A stretch of DNA of 64,000 nt, taken from assembly GCA_039928925.1 (NCBI GenBank), contig JBDSSF010000003.1, positions 270,858-334,857 of the forward strand, in the 5' to 3' direction. This stretch comes from Candidatus Saccharimonadales bacterium (GTDB lineage Bacteria; Patescibacteriota; Saccharimonadia; Saccharimonadales; Saccharimonadaceae). Shown piece by piece: positions 34,874 to 42,616 of the stretch (position 1 is the first letter of the stretch; the number at the start of each line of letters is the position of its first letter). A model generated the notes under the pieces. That model was not told where the DNA came from and searched no databases. It saw nothing but the letters and a program-made list of their open reading frames with translations. Made by a program: the position numbers and the translations under genes.

Positions 34874-34950
34874 GCCTCGGTAGCTCAACTGGATAGAGCA
34901 GATCCGTCCTAAGGATAAGGTTGTAGGTTCAACTCCTGCCCGGGGTACCA
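34874..34950 (+). tRNA. tRNA-Arg (anticodon CCT), CCA encoded
   Basis: 77 nt. Acceptor GCCTCGG pairs with CCGGGGT (two G-U pairs), D arm GCTC/GAGC, anticodon loop GTCCTAA giving CCT, T arm GTAGG-TTCAACT-CCTGC, and 3' ACCA encoded. One mismatch closes the anticodon stem. Confidence 0.9.
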
Positions 34951-34964
34951 AAAAATTATACATT

Positions 34965-35501
34965 ATGAATAATAACGCAAAGGACAAGCAGCAACTCGAC
35001 TTCGACGGACAACGTGACGGGGAGAAGCTGCTTTTCGTGTTTCGACGTCATATGATTGCTATGAGAAAAGGTTTTTACTTCTTGCTAATACCACTTGCGC
35101 TAACTTCAATACCACCACTTGTTTGGCAAGATAATCTCCAACTTTTCTTGCTACCCGTAGTCGGGCTCGTACTTGGTCTTATCCTATTTTCTTACCAATT
35201 TATTATGTGGTACTTTACTATCTATATCGTGACTGACCAGCGACTGAGACAGATTACACAAAAAGGTTTCTTTGGTAAAGATGTTGTCGAGCTCAGACTG
35301 TCAAAGATTCAAAACATAAGCTATAATATACCAGGGTTTAGTGGTGAAATTTTTGGTTTTGGCACTATGGTAATACAGACATTTGTGGGTGACCTTGTTA
35401 TTCACAAAGTTGAGCATCCCGACAAGATTTATAATAGACTGCAGGATGCGGTGACGGCGGCTATGGCTGCTCAGGGAGAATATGAAAAAACTAACTCTTA
35501 A
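34965..35501 (+). CDS. Bacterial PH-domain membrane protein
   Basis: 178 residues. Two transmembrane helices in a hairpin (about 40-60 and 66-88, FYFLLIPLALTSIPPLV and LLPVVGLVLGLILFSYQFIMW) precede a bPH2/YdbS-like domain (TDQRLRQITQKGFFGKDVVELRLSKIQNISY, GTMVIQTFVGD). Family members sit in the membrane; their ligand is unknown. The next gene starts 20 nt inside it, so the two are probably coupled. Confidence 0.82.
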   Translation: MNNNAKDKQQLDFDGQRDGEKLLFVFRRHMIAMRKGFYFLLIPLALTSIPPLVWQDNLQLFLLPVVGLVLGLILFSYQFIMWYFTIYIVTDQRLRQITQKGFFGKDVVELRLSKIQNISYNIPGFSGEIFGFGTMVIQTFVGDLVIHKVEHPDKIYNRLQDAVTAAMAAQGEYEKTNS

Positions 35502-36546
35502 GAAATTTAGAAAAAAACAAGAAGCTCCGTCACGTATAACGAACGAAACGGTCGCTGAGCACCGTGAGCGTATTCTTGCTGGTGGGCGACGTTTCAAGTA
35601 TCCAATGCAGTACGCTAGGCATAAGCTAGTCATTAATGCTATCATTATTGTTCTCGTAACAATTTTGGCACTTGTACTGATCGGATGGTGGCAATTATAC
35701 CCTGTACAAAATACCAGTACATTCTTCTACCGTGTAACTCGCGTTCTGCCACTGCCGGTTGCTGTTGTAGATGGAGAACAAGTTCGTTATAGTGATTATC
35801 TTCTTCACTTCAATAGTTCAGCACATTATTTACAACAGAGTGAACAGGTTGATTTAAATAGCGATGATGGTAAACGACAGCTCGACTATATCAAACGTAA
35901 AACCATGGATAATGTGGTCGCAGATGCATATGCTGCAAAGATTGCCCGTGAACAGAAAATTACTATATCTGATAGCGATGTTGATGCGATCATTAAGCTT
36001 GGTCGTACAACGACAAACGGTGTTATCTCACAGGAAACCTATGATGCTTCGGCCCTAAGCATACTTGGCTGGACTCCAGATGAAAATAGGGAAGTTATAC
36101 GAAGCGGTTTAATTAGAAACGCAGTATCATATCAGATTGATACGGTTGCGAAAGATAATGTACAGAAAGTGACTAATTTACTTCAAAATAAAGATATTGA
36201 TTTTGATCTTGTCGCAAAAACTGTTGGTGGGTCTGGGGATTCGGCAGTCACTGCTGGCGTATCAGGACTTGTACCTAATTTTAACAACGACGGTGGTCTA
36301 AGTGCTGCAGCCGATAAACTACAAAAAGGTCAATTATCACCTGTTATAAAATCAACAACAGGTGATGGTTATTACGTCGTGAGACTTCTTGAGAAGACTG
36401 ACACAAAAATTAGTTATGCCTTTATTAAAATTCCTCTCACTGTTTTCAATGCTAAACTTGCTGACCTGAAGAAAAATAACAAGGTTACTGAGTACATTTC
36501 AATACCACAGATTAATGATCAGGCAGCAGTAAAATCAAAGGAGTAG
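35482..36546 (+). CDS. Membrane-anchored parvulin-type foldase (PrsA/SurA-like)
   Basis: 354 residues. A basic cytoplasmic N-terminus (about 1-48), a transmembrane helix (about 50-73), a SurA-N-like helical region (VVDGEQVRYSDYLLHFN, about 92-200), and a PpiC rotamase-like domain (about 220-330; GVSGLVPNFNNDGGLSAAADKL, GQLSPVIKSTTGDGYYVVRLLEK). It probably helps extracytoplasmic proteins fold, such as pilins and surface proteins. GGGAGA is the SD. sodA follows 3 nt later. Confidence 0.8.
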   Translation: MKKLTLKKFRKKQEAPSRITNETVAEHRERILAGGRRFKYPMQYARHKLVINAIIIVLVTILALVLIGWWQLYPVQNTSTFFYRVTRVLPLPVAVVDGEQVRYSDYLLHFNSSAHYLQQSEQVDLNSDDGKRQLDYIKRKTMDNVVADAYAAKIAREQKITISDSDVDAIIKLGRTTTNGVISQETYDASALSILGWTPDENREVIRSGLIRNAVSYQIDTVAKDNVQKVTNLLQNKDIDFDLVAKTVGGSGDSAVTAGVSGLVPNFNNDGGLSAAADKLQKGQLSPVIKSTTGDGYYVVRLLEKTDTKISYAFIKIPLTVFNAKLADLKKNNKVTEYISIPQINDQAAVKSKE

Positions 36547-36549
36547 AAC

Positions 36550-37146
36550 ATGTATACATTACCAGCACTAGATTACGAATATGATCAGTTAGGTCCTTAT
36601 ATAAGTAAAGATATCATGACGCTACATCATACAAAACATCATCAAACTTATGTTGATAAGTTGAATGCTGCACTGGATACAGCACCTGCGCTAAAAGAGC
36701 GACCTCTTGTAAGTCTTTTAACGGATCTCGATAGTTTACCCGAGGCTGTGAAGTCAGCTGTCCGCAATCATGGTGGTGGTCATTATAACCACAGTTTATT
36801 TTGGCAATGGATGTCACCACAGGGGGGTGGCGAGCCAACAGGTGATTTGGCAGCTAAAATAATTGAAAAGTACGGAAGTTTCCAAGGATTTGTTGATGCA
36901 TTTACAGCAAAGTCCCTTGCAGTATTCGGTAGTGGCTGGGTATGGCTTCAGCCGAACATGGATATAATTACAACATCCAACCAAGACACTCCAATTATGC
37001 AGGGTCTCGCTGCACCACTTCTTGGGCTAGATGTATGGGAGCATGCTTATTATCTCGACTACAAAAATAAGCGCGATGATTATGTCGCAAGTTGGTGGAA
37101 TACTGTGAACTGGGATTTTGTAACCGAACGCTCAATCGATAAGTAG
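36550..37146 (+). CDS. sodA: Superoxide dismutase (Mn/Fe type)
   Basis: 198 residues. Metal ligands: His in LHHTKHHQTYVDKLN (about 27), His in GGGHYNHSLFW (about 80), and Asp and His in LDVWEHAYYLDY (about 162 and 166). GGGHYNHS and the Gln in SNQDTP (about 145) favour Mn or cambialistic use. It indicates exposure to oxygen. It is the last gene of a short run and is closed by a long palindromic terminator. Confidence 0.95.
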   Translation: MYTLPALDYEYDQLGPYISKDIMTLHHTKHHQTYVDKLNAALDTAPALKERPLVSLLTDLDSLPEAVKSAVRNHGGGHYNHSLFWQWMSPQGGGEPTGDLAAKIIEKYGSFQGFVDAFTAKSLAVFGSGWVWLQPNMDIITTSNQDTPIMQGLAAPLLGLDVWEHAYYLDYKNKRDDYVASWWNTVNWDFVTERSIDK

Positions 37147-37168
37147 GTATAAAGTTTAGTTCTACAGG

Positions 37169-37206
37169 CAAGAAAAAAGTTCATCAATTGATGAACTTTT
37201 TTCTTG
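37169..37206. terminator. Palindromic terminator after sodA
   Basis: CAAGAAAAAAGTTCATCAA is followed by its exact complement, giving up to 19 bp with A/T runs on both sides, usable in both directions. Its right edge touches the CCA end of the minus-strand tRNA-Asp. Confidence 0.92.
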
Positions 37207-37280
37207 GCGCGCTCGACCGGATTTGAACCGGCGATCTCCTCCGTGACAGGGAGGCGTGATAACCCCTTCACTACGAGCGC
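37205..37280 (-). tRNA. tRNA-Asp (anticodon GTC), CCA encoded
   Basis: 76 nt on the minus strand. Acceptor GCGCTCG/CGAGCGC, anticodon stem CCTCC/GGAGG with loop CTGTCAC, T arm GCCGG-TTCAAAT-CCGGT, discriminator G and CCA. Confidence 0.95.
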
Positions 37281-37366
37281 AAATTAACCGAGGCTTTAGT
37301 TATGATATCAGTTTTCCGCCTCTGAGGCAACAGGGTGGGATCGTTTATTTTTACAGTCCAAACTGG

Positions 37367-37372
37367 TATAAT
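37367..37372 (+). promoter_or_regulatory. -10 TATAAT for tRNA-Thr
   Basis: AACTGGTATAATGAGG, 22 nt before the tRNA 5' end. Confidence 0.6.
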
Positions 37373-37394
37373 GAGGAAGAAGCTATAAACAAGT

Positions 37395-37470
37395 GCCGCT
37401 GTAGCTCAGCTGGTAGAGCGGCGCTTTCGTAAAGCGTAGGTCTCCGGTTCAAATCCGGACAGCGGCTCCA
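37395..37470 (+). tRNA. tRNA-Thr (anticodon CGT), CCA encoded
   Basis: 76 nt. Acceptor GCCGCTG/CAGCGGC, anticodon stem GCGCT/AGCGT with loop TTCGTAA, T arm TCCGG-TTCAAAT-CCGGA, discriminator T, CCA. The discriminator matters for the T-box upstream of thrS, whose bulge begins TGGA. Confidence 0.95.
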
Positions 37471-37492
37471 CAATTTGTTTGAAACTATTATT

Positions 37493-37867
37493 ATGAAATC
37501 AGATTTTATTACTTATTCTAAACAAGTTCTCGCCGATAGGGCAGTGACTATTATGATTAGTATAATCTTGGTATTAAGTATCGCGTACTGTATTTATGTT
37601 GGAGTTTCGTTACGCCCTAGTCAGCTGCAAGTGGCAGTCCATTACACTGCCTTTGGCGAGACTTTCTATTACCGTGACCAGTGGTACTACCTATTGTCAT
37701 TCGTTGCCTTTGGTGTTGTATTTGCTATCACCCATACTATGCTTATCGTTAAGCTTCTTATGATGAATAAACGTCAGATCGCGTTAGTATTTGGATGGTT
37801 TAGTCTATTTGTACTTTTGATTATCCTTCTTTTAACTCACTCAGTTCTTGGTATTGCATTCCTTTAA
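37493..37867 (+). CDS. Small membrane protein before the glycosyltransferase, unknown function
   Basis: 124 residues from ATG 37493; a TTG 18 nt upstream is less likely. Three transmembrane helices (about 17-38, 65-90, 100-122). A short exposed segment with YTAFGETFYYRDQWYYL lies between the first two. It starts 22 nt after tRNA-Thr, with which it may be co-transcribed, and ends 7 nt before the glycosyltransferase, which suggests a functional pair. No family recognised. Confidence 0.7.
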   Translation: MKSDFITYSKQVLADRAVTIMISIILVLSIAYCIYVGVSLRPSQLQVAVHYTAFGETFYYRDQWYYLLSFVAFGVVFAITHTMLIVKLLMMNKRQIALVFGWFSLFVLLIILLLTHSVLGIAFL

Positions 37868-37874
37868 GATATCT

Positions 37875-39542
37875 ATGACTGATTTAGAAATTCCTCTCGA
37901 AAAACGTACTAAATCTTACCGCTTTTTCGAAATGCTACCAGCCATACTGAGCTACGGTATGATCATTTTACTGTTCTTATTATCGCTTATAGACCCACTT
38001 TATGCTGCAATCTATCTATTGTTGGTTATCATTACCATTCTAGTCAAAGCGGTTGGTATCGCAGCTCACACGACCGCAGGTTATGGTCGATTAGATGGGG
38101 CTCAGAAGGTTGATTGGCACAACCGGCTTTTGCAACTTCAAAACCCCGGGGACGCCTATTTGGGGCTGCAATCAAAAACATCAAAAGAGTTTGGATTTGA
38201 AGCCCATAAGGAAAATTTACGACATATCTCAGCTGATAAAGATCATTTTCCTAAACCATCAAATATCTATAATGCCGTCATAGTGGCAACTTATAATGAG
38301 ACTTTTGAGGTCATTGAGCCTACAATTCAATCGATTGCCGACACTACATACAACAATGATCAGCTAATTGTCGTTCTTGCCTATGAGCAAAGAGGGGGTG
38401 ATCCAATTAAAAAGACTGCTGAGAAATTACAGCGACAGTTTGCTCATACATTTAAAGCATTTCTCATTGTTGAACACCCAAGCGACTTGCCAAATGAAAT
38501 TGTAGGTAAGGGCGGTAATATTACCTACGCTGGGCACTTCTTGAAGACTTGGGTCAAGGACCACAGTATTGAGTATAAGAATGTCATAATCACGACGCTA
38601 GATAGTGACAACCGTCCTCACGCAACATACTTTGACTATGTTACCTATGAGTACATCGTGCATGATGACCGTAAGCACCTATCTTACCAGCCTGTGTCAC
38701 TATTTCTTAATAATATATGGGATGCACCTGCACCTATGCGCGTGTTGGCCACCGGTAATTCATTTTGGAATATTATTAGCGCAATGAGGCCTCACACGTT
38801 ACGTAACTTTGCCTCCCACTCTCAGCCAATGGATGCATTAGTCGAAATGGATTTTTGGAGTACTCGTACCATTGTCGAAGATGGCCATCAATATTGGCGT
38901 AGCTACTTTCACTTCGATGGTCATTACGCCGTTACTCCAATCTATGTACCAATCTATCAGGATGCAGTCCTAGCGGAAACGTATAAAAAAACCTTGAAAG
39001 CACAGTTTGTTCAGCTACAGCGCTGGGCTTATGGTGCTTCTGACATTCCCTATGTTGCGACTAGAATCTTCTCATCAAAACGTAAAGTTCCACTTCTTGG
39101 TGGTCTTGCTCGTTTGTTGCGTCTAATCGATGGTCATGTAACTCTTGCAAGCATGTCTATACTCGTGACGATTGGTGGTTGGGTGCCTTTGTTTGTTAAT
39201 ACTAATTCAGCTCACAGTATTGCTGCCCACCAACTACCCGAAGTAGTTAGTGTAATTCAGCGTATAGCTACAGTTGGTTTATTCATCACCATCTTCTTAA
39301 CGTTTAAGATGTTACCGCCACGCCCAGAACGTTATAAGCGTCGACGTAGCGTATGGATGCTGTTGCAATGGGTTCTGATGCCTGTTACTTCAATCTTCTA
39401 CACCGCAGCATCCGCTTATAATGCGCAGACTCATTTATTGTTTGGTAAATATCTCACTAAATTCGCCGTTACTGAAAAGGCAACCCACGAATCAGTTGCA
39501 CGTGCTAAGCACGCGAAGTCCTCTGCTTCCTCGAAGAGGTGA
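37875..39542 (+). CDS. Processive-type membrane glycosyltransferase, GT2
   Basis: 555 residues from ATG 37875. Two N-terminal helices (about 20-62), a GT-A domain with VATYNE (about 141-146), DSD (TTLDSDNRP, about 241-243), ED (TIVEDGHQYWRS, about 335) and QLQRWAYG (Q..RW, about 386-393), then four C-terminal helices (about 420-530). The D, DxD, ED, QxxRW set is that of BcsA/hyaluronan-type synthases that polymerise and extrude a chain. There is no PilZ domain. The polymer is unknown; an exopolysaccharide or wall glycan is plausible. The end overlaps the convergent nrdR gene by 38 nt. Confidence 0.82.
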   Translation: MTDLEIPLEKRTKSYRFFEMLPAILSYGMIILLFLLSLIDPLYAAIYLLLVIITILVKAVGIAAHTTAGYGRLDGAQKVDWHNRLLQLQNPGDAYLGLQSKTSKEFGFEAHKENLRHISADKDHFPKPSNIYNAVIVATYNETFEVIEPTIQSIADTTYNNDQLIVVLAYEQRGGDPIKKTAEKLQRQFAHTFKAFLIVEHPSDLPNEIVGKGGNITYAGHFLKTWVKDHSIEYKNVIITTLDSDNRPHATYFDYVTYEYIVHDDRKHLSYQPVSLFLNNIWDAPAPMRVLATGNSFWNIISAMRPHTLRNFASHSQPMDALVEMDFWSTRTIVEDGHQYWRSYFHFDGHYAVTPIYVPIYQDAVLAETYKKTLKAQFVQLQRWAYGASDIPYVATRIFSSKRKVPLLGGLARLLRLIDGHVTLASMSILVTIGGWVPLFVNTNSAHSIAAHQLPEVVSVIQRIATVGLFITIFLTFKMLPPRPERYKRRRSVWMLLQWVLMPVTSIFYTAASAYNAQTHLLFGKYLTKFAVTEKATHESVARAKHAKSSASSKR

Positions 39543-39951
39543 TCAGTTGGTGCCTTGCTGCATACTGCATTGCAGCAAGGTCATCAAAGGCTTTTAATGT
39601 TTGATGAGTTATTGCAGCTATGTCTTCTGAGCTAATAGAGCGTATCTGTGTTGAAAGAATATCCTCAACAGTCTGAGCAAGCCATAGGGAATCGTAGTCG
39701 GCTTTTTTCTTGTCATGTCCGAACGATGAAGCAATACTGACAATTAGTTTACCAATGTTAAATACTGTAGTGGCACCATCATTCAATAAGACGGACTTAT
39801 TCTCTGCAACAGAAGGTTTTTCGTATGTCGTAAAATTAGCGCCACATGACGTACAGTGACGCCGTCGCCATACAGAAGCATGCTTCATACCTCCACGAGA
39901 ATTAATTACTTTTGTTTTTGGTTGAAAGCAATTTACGCAAAACATATCCAT
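39505..39951 (-). CDS. nrdR: Transcriptional repressor NrdR
   Basis: Represses ribonucleotide reductase genes in response to dATP/ATP. 148 residues: zinc ribbon (Cys5, Cys8, Cys33, Cys36, with VINSRGGMKHASVWRRRHC) and an ATP-cone (about 48-135). Sequence matches the family only moderately in the cone. A start at ATG 39945 is also possible. No nrd genes are in the window, so its targets lie elsewhere. It overlaps the glycosyltransferase 3' end. Confidence 0.85.
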   Translation of the reverse strand: MDMFCVNCFQPKTKVINSRGGMKHASVWRRRHCTSCGANFTTYEKPSVAENKSVLLNDGATTVFNIGKLIVSIASSFGHDKKKADYDSLWLAQTVEDILSTQIRSISSEDIAAITHQTLKAFDDLAAMQYAARHQLITSSRKQRTSRA

Positions 39952-40008
39952 ATATTGTCATACCGCAAGGCAAAATGCTAGTGGATAACTATTTAAAACT
40001 ATGGAAAA

Positions 40009-40038
40009 CAAAAAAAGCCCTACTTATTGAGTTGGGCT
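40009..40038 (-). terminator. Minus-strand terminator after the 45-residue gene
   Basis: Read on the minus strand: AGCCC, 13-nt loop, GGGCT and a run of seven T. It separates the small gene from nrdR. Confidence 0.65.
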
Positions 40039-40062
40039 ATGGAAATTAGGAGCAATAAAATA

Positions 40063-40200
40063 CTATTTAGTGTGCGTGCGTTCGCGAACTAGTTTGCGCG
40101 CATCTTCCCATGTTACGTTATATTCAAACGACAATGAGAACTTTTCAAGATTACTTACTTTTGGTTGTTTGTGGATTTTGATTTCTTTTTCTTTAACCAT
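40063..40200 (-). CDS. 45-residue basic protein, unknown function
   Basis: An ATG at 40200 opens a 45-codon frame (starts MVKEKEIKIHKQPKVSN, ends RKLVRERTHTK). It contains a WEDARKLVRER helix and is very lysine-rich at the N-terminus. A minus-strand TAATAT/TATGCT lies just upstream and a terminator follows the stop by about 25 nt, so promoter, frame and terminator form a self-contained unit. It may be a small nucleic-acid-binding or regulatory protein. No family recognised. Confidence 0.6.
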   Translation of the reverse strand: MVKEKEIKIHKQPKVSNLEKFSLSFEYNVTWEDARKLVRERTHTK

Positions 40201-40331
40201 GTCTTTATATTAGCATAAGCGTGTATAAATGTCAAGCACACCTTAACGTGGTTTATATACCGTATATGATATATAAATTGTCATAAAGGGTATTTAGTCA
40301 CGTGGATAACTCTAAATATCTGTGGGGAATA

Positions 40332-40354
40332 AAAAGAATCTCCATTGGAGATTC
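40332..40354 (-). terminator. Terminator of tRNA-Val
   Basis: Minus strand: GAATCTCC-AAT-GGAGATTC followed by TTTTTATT, just downstream of the tRNA. Confidence 0.85.
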
Positions 40355-40359
40355 GAATA

Positions 40360-40436
40360 TGGTGGGCTCTAGAGGAGTTGAACCTCTGACCTCCGCAACG
40401 TCAATGCGGCGCTCTAGCCAGCTGAGCTAAGAGCCC
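40360..40436 (-). tRNA. tRNA-Val (anticodon GAC), CCA encoded
   Basis: 77 nt on the minus strand. Acceptor GGGCTCT/AGAGCCC, anticodon stem CCGCA/TGCGG with loop TTGACGT, T arm CAGAG-GTTCAAC-TCCTC region, discriminator A, CCA. Confidence 0.94.
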
Positions 40437-40470
40437 TCAGCTGTTTAATGATATCAGACAGAGGCCAGCG

Positions 40471-40499
40471 TTGCAATAAAAGGGGATATTAGCTATCAT
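40471..40499 (+). promoter_or_regulatory. Promoter of the thrS T-box leader
   Basis: TTGCAA (40471-40476), 17-bp spacer, TATCAT (40494-40499). A transcript would begin near 40506. Confidence 0.5.
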
Positions 40500-40505
40500 A
40501 ATATA

Positions 40506-40691
40506 TGAACGTTGACGTGGCCTAACCATCCATTGAGTTCCGTGGATGTGTCGACACACGTAAAAAGTTACTCATAAGTGTCCTGTGCTTTATAGCGAAT
40601 GGAAAGTCCGGTGGAACCGCCCTCTAAAGGGTCCGAGACATGCGATTAATGAATTTAAAGTAATTTAAATGCATACATCGCATGTTTTTTA
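40506..40691 (+). promoter_or_regulatory. Compact T-box riboswitch upstream of thrS
   Basis: Senses uncharged tRNA-Thr and controls threonyl-tRNA synthetase. A short stem I (CATCCA/TGGATG with outer ACGTG/CACGT) is followed by the T-box. The antiterminator is GTCCGG (40606-40611), 7-nt bulge TGGAACC (40612-40618), GCCC paired with GGGT (40629-40632), then CCG-A-GAC (40633-40639) closing the first helix. This is the canonical UGGNACC bulge architecture, and TGGA complements the TCCA end of the window's tRNA-Thr. A terminator (40638-40691) overlaps the antiterminator's last bases. The specifier codon is uncertain; ACA at about 40554 is a candidate. Confidence 0.82.
40638..40691 (+). terminator. 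T-box terminator arm
   Basis: ACATGCGAT pairs with ATCGCATGT (9 bp, 30-nt AT-rich loop) and is followed by TTTTTATTT. Its 5' arm shares AC with the antiterminator, extendable to AGAC against the T-run, so the two folds compete. Confidence 0.8.
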
Positions 40692-40712
40692 TTTACTAAA
40701 AAGGAGAATCCA

Positions 40713-42524
40713 ATGAACGACGAACAACTTCATGCAATGCGGCACAGCTTAGCTCACATAACTGCAGCTGCAATACAAAAAATATGGCCAGAGGCAAAAT
40801 TCGGTGTCGGACCAGTTGTTGATAATGGTTTTTATTACGATATTGATCTAGGTGAGAAAAAGATTTCTGAGGCGAACTTCGCTAAGATTGAAAAAACTAT
40901 GAGAAGCATTGTTGATTATGGTGATGATTTCGACCGCTTTGAAATGCCGATTGATCAAGCGATTGAGTGGGCAAGTGAGAACAAGCAGCCATACAAAGAA
41001 GAACTTCTTAATGACTTAAAGCGATCAGGCACAACTGTTGCTAAAGATCTAGATGCTGCTGAGCTTGGCTTAGCCGCAGAAGGAGACGCAGCAGTTGAGA
41101 AAGTATCATTTTATAAAAATGGTATTTTTGTTGATCTTTGTCGTGGACCACATGTCGCAAACACTAAAGATGTCGGTGCGTTTAAGCTACTAAGAGTTGC
41201 AGGTGCATACTGGCGCGGAAATGAAAAAAACCCACAGATGCAACGTCTATATGGTGTGGCTTTTGCTACTCAAGAAGAGCTTGATATATATCTTGAACGA
41301 TTGGAGCAGGCAAAGCTTCGTGATCATCGAAAACTCGGCAAGGAGCTCGATCTTTACACTGTTTCTCAGCTTGTTGGCGCTGGCTTGCCTCTTTTTACAC
41401 CGCGAGGAACTGTGCTTCGTGACTTGGCTGCCCAGTATTCCAACCAGCTTCGTCAAGCACGGGGTTTTACAAAGGTGTGGACTCCTCATATTACAAAGAA
41501 AGATCTTTATGAAACATCAGGTCATTGGTCTAAATTTGGAGATCAATTATTCTTGGTAACTAGTCAGATGACGAGTGATGAGATGGCTTTAAAGCCAATG
41601 AACTGTCCACACCATACGCAAATTTTTGCTAGTAAACCACGTAGCTACAAGGATATGCCTATTCGTTTTCTGGAAACGACAACAGATTACCGAGATGAGA
41701 AGACGGGTGAGTTAGGTGGATTAAACAGAGTTCGTTCATTAACCCAAGATGATAGTCATGTATTTTGTCGTCAGGATCAGATTGAAGAAGAAATTAATGG
41801 TCTGCTTGCAAGTGCCAAAGAACTCTACGGAACAATGAATATGCCACTTCGTGTTCGTCTTAGTTACCGCGACGAAGGCGATGGATACCTAGGTGAAATA
41901 TCACTTTGGAATTCTGCTCAGGCTCAGTTAAAAGCTGCTGTTGTTGCGAATGGGCTCGATTACTTTGAACAGGATGGTGAAGCTGCTTTTTATGGTCCAA
42001 AAATTGACTTTATGGCGACTGATGCCATTGGTCGTGAACATCAAGTTGCGACCGTTCAGCTCGACTTTGTTCAACCGAGTCGATTCGGCCTAGAATATAA
42101 AGATGCAGATAGCTCATCTCAAACACCTGTAATGATTCACTGTGCGTTGCTCGGTTCAATTGAGCGGTTCTTATCTGTATTTATCGAACATACCGCTGGT
42201 TGGTTTCCGTTCTGGGTTGCCCCAGAGCAAATTCGCATTCTGACCATCAATGATACGGTCATTGATTATGTCGAGGAGATTGAAAAAGTACTATCAGAAG
42301 TAGTTTTAATGAAACCCGTTAAATACAATGAACTACGATTTACTCGTGATGATCGCAATGAATCACTAGGTAAAAAGATACGTGAAGCAACCACTTGGAA
42401 GATTCCAGTTCAACTAATTGTTGGCCAACAAGACAAAGATACCCGAGAGGTTAGCGTGCGTACGCAATCTGGCGAGGAGAAGGTTGCACTGGATAGGCTA
42501 GGCGATTATTTAAAGGGGCTTTAG
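40713..42524 (+). CDS. thrS: Threonine-tRNA ligase lacking the TGS domain
   Basis: Charges tRNA-Thr. 603 residues; AAAAAGGAG precedes the ATG. The N-terminal TGS domain is missing: the protein starts at the editing module (MRHSLAHITAAAIQKIWP, with the HxxxH pair and later RGPHVANT). The class II core has motif 2 region RFLETTTDYRDEKTGELGGLNRVRSLTQDDSHVF, MNCPHH and motif 3 (HCALLGSIERFLSVFIEH), followed by the anticodon-binding domain (IRILTINDTV.. to the end). Editing residues appear kept. Confidence 0.96.
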   Translation: MNDEQLHAMRHSLAHITAAAIQKIWPEAKFGVGPVVDNGFYYDIDLGEKKISEANFAKIEKTMRSIVDYGDDFDRFEMPIDQAIEWASENKQPYKEELLNDLKRSGTTVAKDLDAAELGLAAEGDAAVEKVSFYKNGIFVDLCRGPHVANTKDVGAFKLLRVAGAYWRGNEKNPQMQRLYGVAFATQEELDIYLERLEQAKLRDHRKLGKELDLYTVSQLVGAGLPLFTPRGTVLRDLAAQYSNQLRQARGFTKVWTPHITKKDLYETSGHWSKFGDQLFLVTSQMTSDEMALKPMNCPHHTQIFASKPRSYKDMPIRFLETTTDYRDEKTGELGGLNRVRSLTQDDSHVFCRQDQIEEEINGLLASAKELYGTMNMPLRVRLSYRDEGDGYLGEISLWNSAQAQLKAAVVANGLDYFEQDGEAAFYGPKIDFMATDAIGREHQVATVQLDFVQPSRFGLEYKDADSSSQTPVMIHCALLGSIERFLSVFIEHTAGWFPFWVAPEQIRILTINDTVIDYVEEIEKVLSEVVLMKPVKYNELRFTRDDRNESLGKKIREATTWKIPVQLIVGQQDKDTREVSVRTQSGEEKVALDRLGDYLKGL

Positions 42525-42526
42525 TC

Positions 42527-42616
42527 ATGTCTAAGGGACGTTTAGTAATTGCCGTTGACTGCGACGGTGTACTGGTACCAATTACACAGGGGATTAACCG
42601 AATTGCCAACCGATAA
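42527..42616 (+). pseudogene. HAD-like N-terminal scrap (29 codons)
   Basis: An ATG 2 nt after the thrS stop opens MSKGRLVIAVDCDGVLVPIT..., then TAA after 29 codons. LVIAVDCDGVLVP is a textbook HAD-phosphatase motif I (DxDGV). No later HAD motifs follow; an alkyltransferase-like gene is read in another frame from the same bases. It is best read as the remnant left after a deletion fused a HAD gene start to the neighbour. Confidence 0.55.
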
